Under the pieces are notes generated by a model. That model searched no databases. It saw only the letters and a program-made list of their open reading frames with translations, and was not told where the DNA came from. 41,877 bases of DNA. Source: Clostridium sp. SM-530-WT-3G (lineage in GTDB: Bacteria > Bacillota > Clostridia > Clostridiales > Clostridiaceae). The stretch is from positions 1 to 41,877 of the forward strand of contig NZ_JABAGC010000029.1 in the NCBI RefSeq assembly GCF_012843905.1. The letters are read 5' to 3'. Both the position numbers and the translations under genes were made by a program. This document shows, in pieces, positions 34,963 to 41,877 of this stretch. The first letter of the stretch is position 1; every line of letters begins with the position of its first letter.

Positions 34963-36439
34963 TTATTTAAATTCGAATTTTGATACTTCATTATTCAAAT
35001 CATTAACTGTATTCTTTAAATTATCAAATTGAATAACAAACGATTCAGCAGTAGATGAAACCTCTTCTGCCGAAGCAGTTACTTCTTCAGATCCAGCTGC
35101 TGTTTCTTCAAATATAGCAGAAAGATTCTCTACTTTATCCAAAACTTCATCTTTTAATGAATTTACTGATATTACTTCATCTCTTATAAATGTTATTTTA
35201 TCAGTAAGCTCTTTTACTGAATTTGATATTCCATTAAAAACTTCACTCGATTGTTCTACAGCTTCTTCCTGACTTATTACAAGTTCAGTAGTTTCATTTA
35301 CTTTTTCCACTGCATTTTGTGTTTTTTTCTTAATTGCATTTACTAAAAGTTCTATTTGTTTAGCAGACTTACCTGTTTCATCTGCAAGCTTAACTATTTC
35401 ATCTGCTACAACAGCAAATCCTCTTCCACTTTCTCCTGCTCTTGCTGCTTCAATAGCTGCATTAAGTGCAAGAAGATTAGTTTGTGATGCAATATCACTT
35501 ATAGCTGCATTCATATTGCTTATACTTTCAACACTTTCAGCAACATCATAAACAACAGCTTTTACTTCTTCTGAATTTAACTTTGTAACTGTAGATTTTT
35601 CTTTAATTAAATCTACCATCATATTTCCATGCATACTTAAATTATCAGTTTTCTTAGCTATTTCATCTGCACCTTGCGTCTCAGAATTTATATTATTCAT
35701 TGAATTAGATAAATCAGTAATTCTTTCTGAAATTTCTTCTAAGTTTTGTGAACATTCAATATTTCCTTGAGATATCTGTGCTATAGTCTCTGAAACTTGA
35801 TTTATTGAATCTGAAATCTGCCCACTCATCTTATAAGCCTCTTCTGAATTTTTATTTACAGACGTAATTGAATTATCAACATTCCCCATTAAAGCAGATA
35901 TCTTTTCTAACATGTTATTAAAGTTTTCAGTTAACGAATAAAACTCATATGTAATAGGTTCTTCTTCTATTTCTGAATTAAGTTTTCCCTCAGAAGCTAA
36001 CTGCATATGCTTATTTATATTATCAATAACATCACCTAGCTTAGTTTTAAATACATATGCTATAGCTATTGAAATTAACGCTATTATAGTTATACTAATA
36101 ACATTAATTCTTATTATACTTAATATAGATGAATTTAAATCTTTTCTTGGTTCTTTAAGAATTATCTTCCAATCAAGAATAGAAGATGTTGTATAAACAA
36201 CTTCATAATCTACAGAATCATAATTTATCATCATGCTTCCACTTTGATTATTTTTAATCTCATCCCAACCAGAATACTCTGCTGGCTCTTCTAATTTCTA
36301 TAAACATCGTTCCATTATTCTTTTTCAAAATAATCGATGATATTAAAGCTGATAATATTAACGGTATTACTGATAACAGTGCTGTTGTTACCATTGATAT
36401 AGTATTTAATTTGAATTTACGGCTTGTCCTAATTTTCAA
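34963..36439 (-). pseudogene. Methyl-accepting chemotaxis protein with deleted sensor domain
   Basis: The C-terminal 423 codons are intact: the end of a dCache-like sensor ([20 protein letters not shown]), a membrane segment (about 45-65 of this frame), a HAMP domain, and the full signalling hairpin with tip [20 protein letters not shown]. Upstream, a TTG start (36437-36439, behind GGGAGAGAGG) gives LKIRTSRKFKLNTISM and the first membrane segment, but after FIEIR the frame ends near 36265. Just there another frame reads [24 protein letters not shown] and continues into the intact part. Nearly the whole sensor domain (about 200 codons expected) is missing and the frames do not match. It cannot sense its ligand; a signalling fragment could still be made from ATG 36234. 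Confidence 0.88.
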
Positions 36440-36833
36440 ACCTCTCTCTCCCTTCCTCTTATAACATTGTGTTCAGTCTCTTAAATATTAATCTTCTCCA
36501 CCAAAAAAATATAAATAATAAGTTTTCTTAATAAATAATACCTTTAAAAAAGATTAATAGATAAAGTTGAAATAAATTATCATTCTTACCAGACATATAA
36601 TATTGTTTTTATTTTATCAATATTACATAATTTCTCATTAAAAGGAATTATACACTAATTTTATTTATTTTTCTACCTTTTTTTCTATTTTTATATTTAA
36701 TTCTTATATTTATCTATATTTTTTACAAAAACTAGATTATTTTTTAATATTATTCAAACTAATATAAAAATTCAATATTATCAATTTATTGTATTTAACA
36801 AGATATAAATTATTTTAAATAAATAAAAAAATA
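36440..36833. other. Intergenic region between chemoreceptor pseudogene and deoC
   Basis: No gene, RNA or clear repeat is seen. The sequence is mostly A/T runs and probably held the promoter of the chemoreceptor gene; no flagellar-type sigma promoter (TAAA-N15-GCCGATAA) is visible. Confidence 0.4.
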
Positions 36834-36880
36834 TAGTTAATGGATAGAATTTTATATTCCAAATTCTTTTCCATTAACTA
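36834..36880 (-). terminator. Terminator of deoC
   Basis: Perfect 11-bp arms TAGTTAATGGA and TCCATTAACTA with an additional inner stem AGAATTT/AAATTCT, followed on the minus strand by a T-rich run. It lies about 55 bases past the deoC stop codon. Confidence 0.85.
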
Positions 36881-36933
36881 CAATATTTATGACTATATTA
36901 TTTACCTCTACATCTTCACAGATGTTAAATTAA

Positions 36934-37599
36934 TTAATATCCTTGTGTTTCTTCACCTTTTAATAGTCCAACTGCTCTACTTGTTCCGATTCTGTCACAG
37001 CCTTCATTTATAAACATTTCAAGGTCTTCAACTGTACTTACTCCACCAGCCGCTTTAATTTTAACATTTGGTCCTATATGTTCTTTGAATAATTTAACGT
37101 CTGCAAGTGTAGCTCCACCAGTACCAAAGCCTGTAGAAGTTTTTATGTAATCTGCTCCTGCATCTGTTACACATTTACATACTTGAACCTTTTCATCTTC
37201 AGTTAAATAGCAAGTTTCAACAATAACTTTTAAGATCTTGTCTCCACATACTTCTTTTAAAGCTTTTATTTCTTCTGTAACTTTATCAAATAACTTATTC
37301 TTAACATCAGTAATGTTAATTACCATATCTATTTCATTAGCTCCATCTTCTAGAGCCTTCTTAGTTTCTGCTATCTTTCCTTCTGTTGTTGAATATCCTA
37401 AAGGGAATCCAACTACTGTACATATGTTAACTTTATCTTCATATGTTTCATTAATACGAGATATATAACATGCTGGAATACATATTGAAGCTGTCTTATA
37501 CTCAATTGATTCTTCACATATTTTCTTTATATCTTCCCATGTTGCAACTGGTTGTAATAATGTGTGATCTACATGACTTAAAATATCTGCTTTGTTCAT
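36934..37599 (-). CDS. deoC: Deoxyribose-phosphate aldolase
   Basis: The 221-aa enzyme splits 2-deoxyribose 5-phosphate into glyceraldehyde 3-phosphate and acetaldehyde, the last step of deoxynucleoside breakdown. Marks are DHTLL at the N-terminus, LKVIVETCYL (first conserved Lys region), the Schiff-base lysine in YIKTSTGFGTGGAT, and KAAGGVSTVEDLEMF. Length is normal. The ATG follows GGTGAGGTAG. It is transcribed alone and divergently from a DeoR-family regulator gene; no other deo genes (deoA, pdp, drm) are in the window. Confidence 0.96.
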   Translation of the reverse strand: MNKADILSHVDHTLLQPVATWEDIKKICEESIEYKTASICIPACYISRINETYEDKVNICTVVGFPLGYSTTEGKIAETKKALEDGANEIDMVINITDVKNKLFDKVTEEIKALKEVCGDKILKVIVETCYLTEDEKVQVCKCVTDAGADYIKTSTGFGTGGATLADVKLFKEHIGPNVKIKAAGGVSTVEDLEMFINEGCDRIGTSRAVGLLKGEETQGY

Positions 37600-37640
37600 T
37601 TTACTACCTCACCGTAATTAATTTTATTGTTTATGTAATT

Positions 37641-37730
37641 ATATTACATTCTACATGTTAAAATGTCAACACAAAATGTTAAAGTTCGAACATTTAATTT
37701 ATTGACACATAAAATCAGTCAATGTAAAAT
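37641..37730. promoter_or_regulatory. Divergent deoC/deoR-type promoters with inverted repeat
   Basis: Minus strand (deoC): TTGACA 37664-37669 and TAATAT 37641-37646, spacing 17. Plus strand (regulator): TTGACA 37702-37707 and TAAAAT 37725-37730, spacing 17. Between the two -35 boxes lies AATGTT-N8-AACATT (about 37676-37695), with a further ATGTTAAAATGT-like copy at 37655-37667. These ATGTT half-sites are candidates for the regulator's binding sites. Confidence 0.7.
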
Positions 37731-37813
37731 AATTCTGATAAATTTATTTCTTAAATTAAAATATAAGTTTAATAGCTTATATAGTTTTTTATTGAAAGTG
37801 TGGTGATTAATAT

Positions 37814-38599
37814 TTGAGCAAAAAATTACAGCGTGCAAATAAAATTATAGATATATTAAAAGAAAGAAATGGAGCTACTGTAAAAGAATTAGCTTCAATA
37901 TTAAATGTTTCTGAAATGACTATAAGACGTGATCTTGAAGTATTAAAGTCTAATAATATTATCAATAATGTTTATGGTGCAGCTATATATAATCCTTCAA
38001 ATAATATAGAAAAACTCGAATCATTTTATGATATTAATAGTGAAACCATTAAACAAGAAAATCAGAAATTATTAATTGGTAAAACTGCAGCTTTGCTCAT
38101 TGAAGAAGATGATGTGATAATAATTGATACTGGAACTACAACAGAAAAGCTTGCAAGTTCAATAGATCCAAACTTAAAAATCAGTGCACTTATTTTTAAT
38201 ACTAATATTTTAAATGAATTAATTCAGAAAAAGAATATAAACTTAATTTTTTCTGGAGGCTACTTCCATCCAAATACTCAAATGTTTGAAAGTGCTGAAG
38301 GAATTTCATTAATAACAAAAACCCGTGCTACAAAAGTATTTGTTTCAGCATCTGGAGTGCATGAAACCTTAGGTGTTACTTGCTCTAATAGTTATGAAGT
38401 CTTAACAAAACAAGCCATTTTAAATTCATCATTAGAAAAAATACTTCTTGTAGATTCATCAAAATTTGGTACTGTAAAATCATCTTATTTTGCTGATTTA
38501 AATAACTTTAATACCATAATAACAGATGATGGCATAAGTGATGAATGGAAAGAAATCATTCATAATAAAGGCATAAAACTTATTATAGCCATGCTATAA
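37814..38599 (+). CDS. DeoR-family transcriptional regulator
   Basis: The 261-aa protein has an N-terminal DeoR helix-turn-helix (about 18-50, GATVKELASILNVSEMTIRRDLEVL) and a C-terminal sugar-phosphate-sensing DeoRC domain with DTGTTTEKLASSI and the VFVSASGVHETLGVT region. The start is a TTG at 37814-37816, 6 bases after GGTGAT; no ATG with a site is available. Its position, divergent from deoC, suggests that it represses deoC and responds to a deoxyribose or ribose phosphate, as DeoR does; that is inference. A terminator follows. Confidence 0.9.
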   Translation: MSKKLQRANKIIDILKERNGATVKELASILNVSEMTIRRDLEVLKSNNIINNVYGAAIYNPSNNIEKLESFYDINSETIKQENQKLLIGKTAALLIEEDDVIIIDTGTTTEKLASSIDPNLKISALIFNTNILNELIQKKNINLIFSGGYFHPNTQMFESAEGISLITKTRATKVFVSASGVHETLGVTCSNSYEVLTKQAILNSSLEKILLVDSSKFGTVKSSYFADLNNFNTIITDDGISDEWKEIIHNKGIKLIIAML

Positions 38600-38630
38600 A
38601 ATAAATTAATAATCATATTTTATATAAAAA

Positions 38631-38664
38631 ATTACTAGTATATTTTAGTTTTTATACTAGTAAT
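38631..38664 (+). terminator. Terminator of the DeoR-family gene
   Basis: Perfect 12-bp arms ATTACTAGTATA and TATACTAGTAAT with a 10-base loop, followed by TTTTTT. It lies about 30 bases past the regulator's stop codon and close to the end of the converging chemoreceptor pseudogene, so it may serve both. Confidence 0.88.
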
Positions 38665-38698
38665 TTTTTATTATATCTAACCTATTAAAATTTTAATA

Positions 38699-40081
38699 TT
38701 ACTGAATAGTGAATTTTCCTAATAACTCTTCTAATTTTTTAACAACTGAATTTAATTCTTCAGTTCCTCTTCCTACTTCATTAACTGAGTTAAGCTGTTC
38801 ATGCACAGTCGCTGATACCTCTTCAGTTGCAGCTGCTGATTCTTCACATACAGCAATTATTCCATTCATTGAGCCAGATACTACTTCACTACTTTCATTA
38901 ACATTTCCAATATTTTAAATTAACAATTCTACCTGATCAGCCATAAAATCAAAAGTATTCTGCATTTTTTCAAAGATACTCTTTGATACATTCATTGAAT
39001 TATTCATTTCATCTAACGATATATTAGATTTATCCATGTTTTCTTTAGTGTTATTAATTTCAAGCCTTATTTCATTAATTATTTGGCTTATTTTTTGTGT
39101 TGCTTCAGCTGTCTGTTCTGATAAACCTCTTATTTCCTCAGCTACAACTCCAAATCCCTTTCCAGACTCCGCTGCTCTTGCTGCTTCAATAGCTGCATTA
39201 AGTGCTAAAAGATTTGTCTGCTCTGATATATCATCAATTGTAGATATTATACTTTCTATAACTACAGACTTTTCTGCTAAAAGATTAACATTTTTATTAG
39301 TCTTATTAGAAAGATTTCTTGTATCCTCAACTTTAATCATTAAATCTGTAATTGAACTTAAACCTTCTTTATTTTCATCTGTAGCTTTTCCAAACTCACT
39401 TTGGAATCCTTTTGTAATAGAAACCATTTTTTCTACATTATTATTTAGTTCATTTAATTTTTCTGCACCTAATTGCGCTTCTTGTGCCTGTTCACCAGCA
39501 CCATTTGCTAATTCTACTACAGTATTATTAATTGACTCTGCAGATTCATTTAACATATATCTTTTTCAGTTGCAGTTATCACCATAATATTACCATTATA
39601 TAATTTTGAATATGCAAGTACACGATTAACTTTATCAGCTTTATAATTAAAGTTTATTTACTTGTTTTGTAGACTCATTTCTCTCATAAATAACCTGATT
39701 TGCTTCATTAGTTAATTCAGGATTAATAAAAATGGCACATCCTAAAAATTTTTCATTATCATTTACTACCTTTTCTACAAATCCATCAAATGAGTTCAGA
39801 TAATCTTTTGAGTAATTTTCATCATTACTAACTTTATTTAAATCTAATGTAGTTCCAATTAATGATTCTATATTTTCCACAAAATTTTTAGTAGAGATTA
39901 ACCCTTCATTAATCTCCTTAGCATTAGTTCTTGCATATTTAAAAGATTATTTTCAGATTCATTTTTTTACCGTCCTTATACTCATAAAACTCGATATTCC
40001 AGTTATAAGAATTGAGGTAACTAAGCATGATATAATTATTGCTACAAGAATCTTATTTAACATAGTTAATTTATTATTCAA
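38699..40081 (-). pseudogene. Heavily decayed methyl-accepting chemotaxis protein
   Basis: Fragments of one chemoreceptor lie in order. A TTG-started membrane segment (LTMLNKILVAIIISCLVTSIL, near 40000-40081) is followed by frameshifts near 39925-39970, then a cache-domain piece (MENIESLIGTTLDLNKV..., 39647-39880). After a frameshift at 39647 comes YKADKVNRVLAYSKLYNGNIMV, then a jump to the signalling domain near 39560 that omits the second membrane segment and HAMP. The signalling domain ([20 protein letters not shown]) keeps its frame but carries an in-frame TAA at 38915-38917 (QVELLI-stop-NIGNVNE), with 71 more codons to the true end at 38699. At least four lesions make this a dead gene. 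Confidence 0.9.
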
Positions 40082-40147
40082 AATCAAAATAATCTATTTA
40101 AATGAATATGAACTATATTTAATTATTACTTCCTTTTATATATAAAA

Positions 40148-40176
40148 AACTGCTGCCATTTATGATGACAGCAATT
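40148..40176 (-). terminator. Terminator of brnQ
   Basis: On the minus strand a 12-bp stem (AATTGCTGTCAT with ATGGCAGCAGTT, two G-U pairs) with a 5-base loop is followed by TTTTT. It starts about 25 bases past the brnQ stop codon. Confidence 0.85.
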
Positions 40177-40200
40177 TTTAACAGCTATTTATATAATATA

Positions 40201-41547
40201 TCAAAATTCCCTTACAACATCTTGTTTTCTTTGTGCTTGCTTTCTACAAATAAAGTTTATTGCATATCCACATACTATACCTAAAACAGCTGGAACTATC
40301 CACCCTAATCCTTGTGAATAAAACGGTAATTTTGAAAAAGTACTTACAAAGAATCCAATAGTAATTCCTGCTTGATTTAATGCATCAACTACACTTACAA
40401 CCCCTGTAAACAATATAGTGAAAGAATATACCATTTTATTTTCAGCAAAAAATTTATCAAACATAGCTAAAACTATAAGCATTATAGCTATTGGATATAT
40501 TGCATTCAAAACAGGAACTGAAACAGCTAAAATTTTTGTAAGTCCCATATTAGCTAATATCATACTTGAAAGAGAAAGAATTCTCACCCATGCTTTATAA
40601 CTTACCTTAGAAGTTAATGTTTCAAAATATTCACTACATGATGTTATAAGACCAACACATGTTGTAAGACATGCTACTGTGAAAATTACTGCTAAAAGTA
40701 TTCCACCTGGTTTTCCAAATATATATGTCATAACATTATTTAAAGTCTGTGCACCATTTTCTGTTGCACCAAACCTTCCCCCACTTGTCGCTCCTAGATG
40801 ACAAAGCATTGAATATACTACTATAAGTAATGTTCCAGCTATAAATCCAGCCTTTATTGATGATGAAACTACTGCTTTTTCTGAAGTTACTCCCTTTGAT
40901 TTTATTGCAAAAGAAATTACTATCCCAAAGTTCAATGCAGCTATTGTATCCATTGTTAAATATCCCTCTAAAAATCCCTTTACAAATGCTCCTGACGAAT
41001 ATTCTGAAGTTGGAACACCATATCCTCCTAATGGCTTAAATATACTCGCTAAAAATACAAATCCTATAAGACTTAATAAAGTAGGTGTTAAAAATTTACC
41101 CATACGGTCTACTAATTTAGAAGGTGTAAGGCATAACCAATATGCTATCGAAAAAAATACTAAAGTATATAAAAATCTTGCAAGTACTGTACTTATATTT
41201 GTTTCAACTAAAAAAGGAGCTACAGCCATTTCAAAGGGTAAGCTTCCTGCCCTTGGAATTCCAAGACAAGGTCCTATTGATAAATATATCAACACTGTAA
41301 ATATTCCTGCAAAAACTGGATTTACTCTACTAGCTAAATTTCTAAGTCCTCCAGATTTAGCAACTGCTATTACTCCTAAGATTGGGAACCCAATTGCTGT
41401 AATAAAGAAACCAAACATTGATATCCACACATTATATCCTGCTGATTGTCCTAAGAATGGTGGAAAAATTAAATTTCCAGCTCCAAAAAATAATGAAAAA
41501 AGCATTAAGCTTACTAATCTTAAATTTTTCTTTGATAATTTATCCAT
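40201..41547 (-). CDS. brnQ: Branched-chain amino acid transporter BrnQ
   Basis: The 448-aa integral membrane protein is an LIVCS-family cation-coupled carrier for leucine, isoleucine and valine. It has about 12 membrane segments, and the family stretch LFFGAGNLIFPPFLGQSAGYNVW at the N-terminus is diagnostic; GPCLGIPRAGSLPFEMAV is also typical. Length is normal and the frame intact. The ATG follows AGGAGG. It is monocistronic with its own terminator. A possible CodY site about 100 bases upstream would link it to nutrient status. Confidence 0.96.
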   Translation of the reverse strand: MDKLSKKNLRLVSLMLFSLFFGAGNLIFPPFLGQSAGYNVWISMFGFFITAIGFPILGVIAVAKSGGLRNLASRVNPVFAGIFTVLIYLSIGPCLGIPRAGSLPFEMAVAPFLVETNISTVLARFLYTLVFFSIAYWLCLTPSKLVDRMGKFLTPTLLSLIGFVFLASIFKPLGGYGVPTSEYSSGAFVKGFLEGYLTMDTIAALNFGIVISFAIKSKGVTSEKAVVSSSIKAGFIAGTLLIVVYSMLCHLGATSGGRFGATENGAQTLNNVMTYIFGKPGGILLAVIFTVACLTTCVGLITSCSEYFETLTSKVSYKAWVRILSLSSMILANMGLTKILAVSVPVLNAIYPIAIMLIVLAMFDKFFAENKMVYSFTILFTGVVSVVDALNQAGITIGFFVSTFSKLPFYSQGLGWIVPAVLGIVCGYAINFICRKQAQRKQDVVREF

Positions 41548-41877
41548 AATTAAAATCCTCCTAATTTTTCAATTAATGCCCTTTGCGGGTAATCTGTGAT
41601 CAGGTAACAGTTAACAATTTTTCACTTCTACTTATTGCAATTAATATTTTCAAAAAAGTCTTTTTTACAGCCCTAGAATTCTCTTATTTTTTTCTACTAT
41701 ACTACTAAACTCCTCATACTAATTTAACTGCTGCTATTAACTGAATATTTAATATGTTAGGTTTATTATTCTAAAAAAGCACCTTGTTATTTTAGAGTAA
41801 ATAGGGTTAATCATATTTCTTAACCCTTATATATCAAGGCTTCGAAAAGCCGAGATTTTTATATCACTCAAATTTCC
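41548..41877. other. Upstream region of brnQ
   Basis: No gene is seen. It holds a CodY-like box (41645-41659), an inverted repeat AGGGTTAA-N9-TTAACCCT (41803-41827), and a small stem that on the minus strand is GGCTT-TTCG-AAGCC with a UUCG-type tetraloop (about 41839-41852). The two hairpins may end a transcript from beyond the window's right edge or form part of a long brnQ leader. No T-box motif is present. Confidence 0.5.
41645..41659 (-). promoter_or_regulatory. Candidate CodY box upstream of brnQ
   Basis: On the minus strand ACTTTTTTGAAAATA matches the CodY consensus AATTTTCWGAAAATT at 12 of 15 positions. In an AT-rich genome such matches arise often by chance; the position before a branched-chain amino acid transporter gene is what gives it weight. 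Confidence 0.4.

Noticed and set aside
41548..41877. A T-box or leucine-responsive leader for brnQ
   Set aside because: No T-box consensus (GGTGG-N-GCG) and no specifier-loop elements could be found in the region.

Overview
The window is very AT-rich and carries clostridial genes with strong GGAGG-type ribosome binding sites, frequent TTG/GTG-like upstream decoys, and a SCIFF ribosomal peptide locus. Together with T-box control of trpS, choline-binding-type wall repeats and a nadABC operon, this points to a chromosomal segment of a Clostridium sensu stricto (cluster I) species. I cannot name the species from the sequence alone. Most genes lie on the minus strand; no tRNA, rRNA, insertion sequence, prophage or CRISPR array was seen.

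Layout. 0.5-5.2 kb: an Orn/Lys/Arg-type PLP decarboxylase and an M16 peptidase homologue in one operon, then the SCIFF radical-SAM maturase and the SCIFF precursor peptide (46 aa, seven Cys), with elaborate hairpins between precursor and maturase. 5.4-8.8 kb: a three-gene envelope operon (secreted 215-aa protein, 473-aa membrane protein, wall-binding repeat protein with five 75-bp tandem repeats). 9.2-12.8 kb: a tyrosine kinase/chain-length pair (CpsD/CpsC-like) without other capsule genes, and htpG.

12.8-18.7 kb is a strip of gene decay. An intact PAS-PAS-GGDEF-HD-GYP protein is followed by a tandem paralogue broken by an amber codon and an in-frame deletion. Next comes a Bce-type antibiotic-sensing module in which the response regulator is frameshifted in a G tract, the ATPase has lost the piece between Walker A and the signature motif, and the permease is a remnant. 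Only its histidine kinase is intact. 18.8-26.1 kb: an unknown 179-aa protein, a YhgE/Pip membrane protein, a membrane-anchored polysaccharide deacetylase with a long acidic tail, trpS with a Trp-specific T-box, and small proteins including a universal stress protein.

26.5-34.9 kb: an APC-family antiporter, a CoA-disulfide reductase/NADH oxidase type flavoprotein, the nadABC operon with a palindrome at its start site, and a YtrA-type GntR-ABC operon whose promoter is covered by a 16-bp-arm inverted repeat. 35-41.9 kb: a chemoreceptor pseudogene with its sensor domain deleted, deoC with a divergent DeoR-family regulator, a second and more decayed chemoreceptor pseudogene, and brnQ with a possible CodY site.

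The theme is selective loss of environmental sensing (two chemoreceptors, one c-di-GMP protein, one peptide-antibiotic module) next to intact metabolism and envelope genes. The most interesting intact system is the SCIFF locus, which sits in an unusual neighbourhood beside an M16 peptidase homologue.
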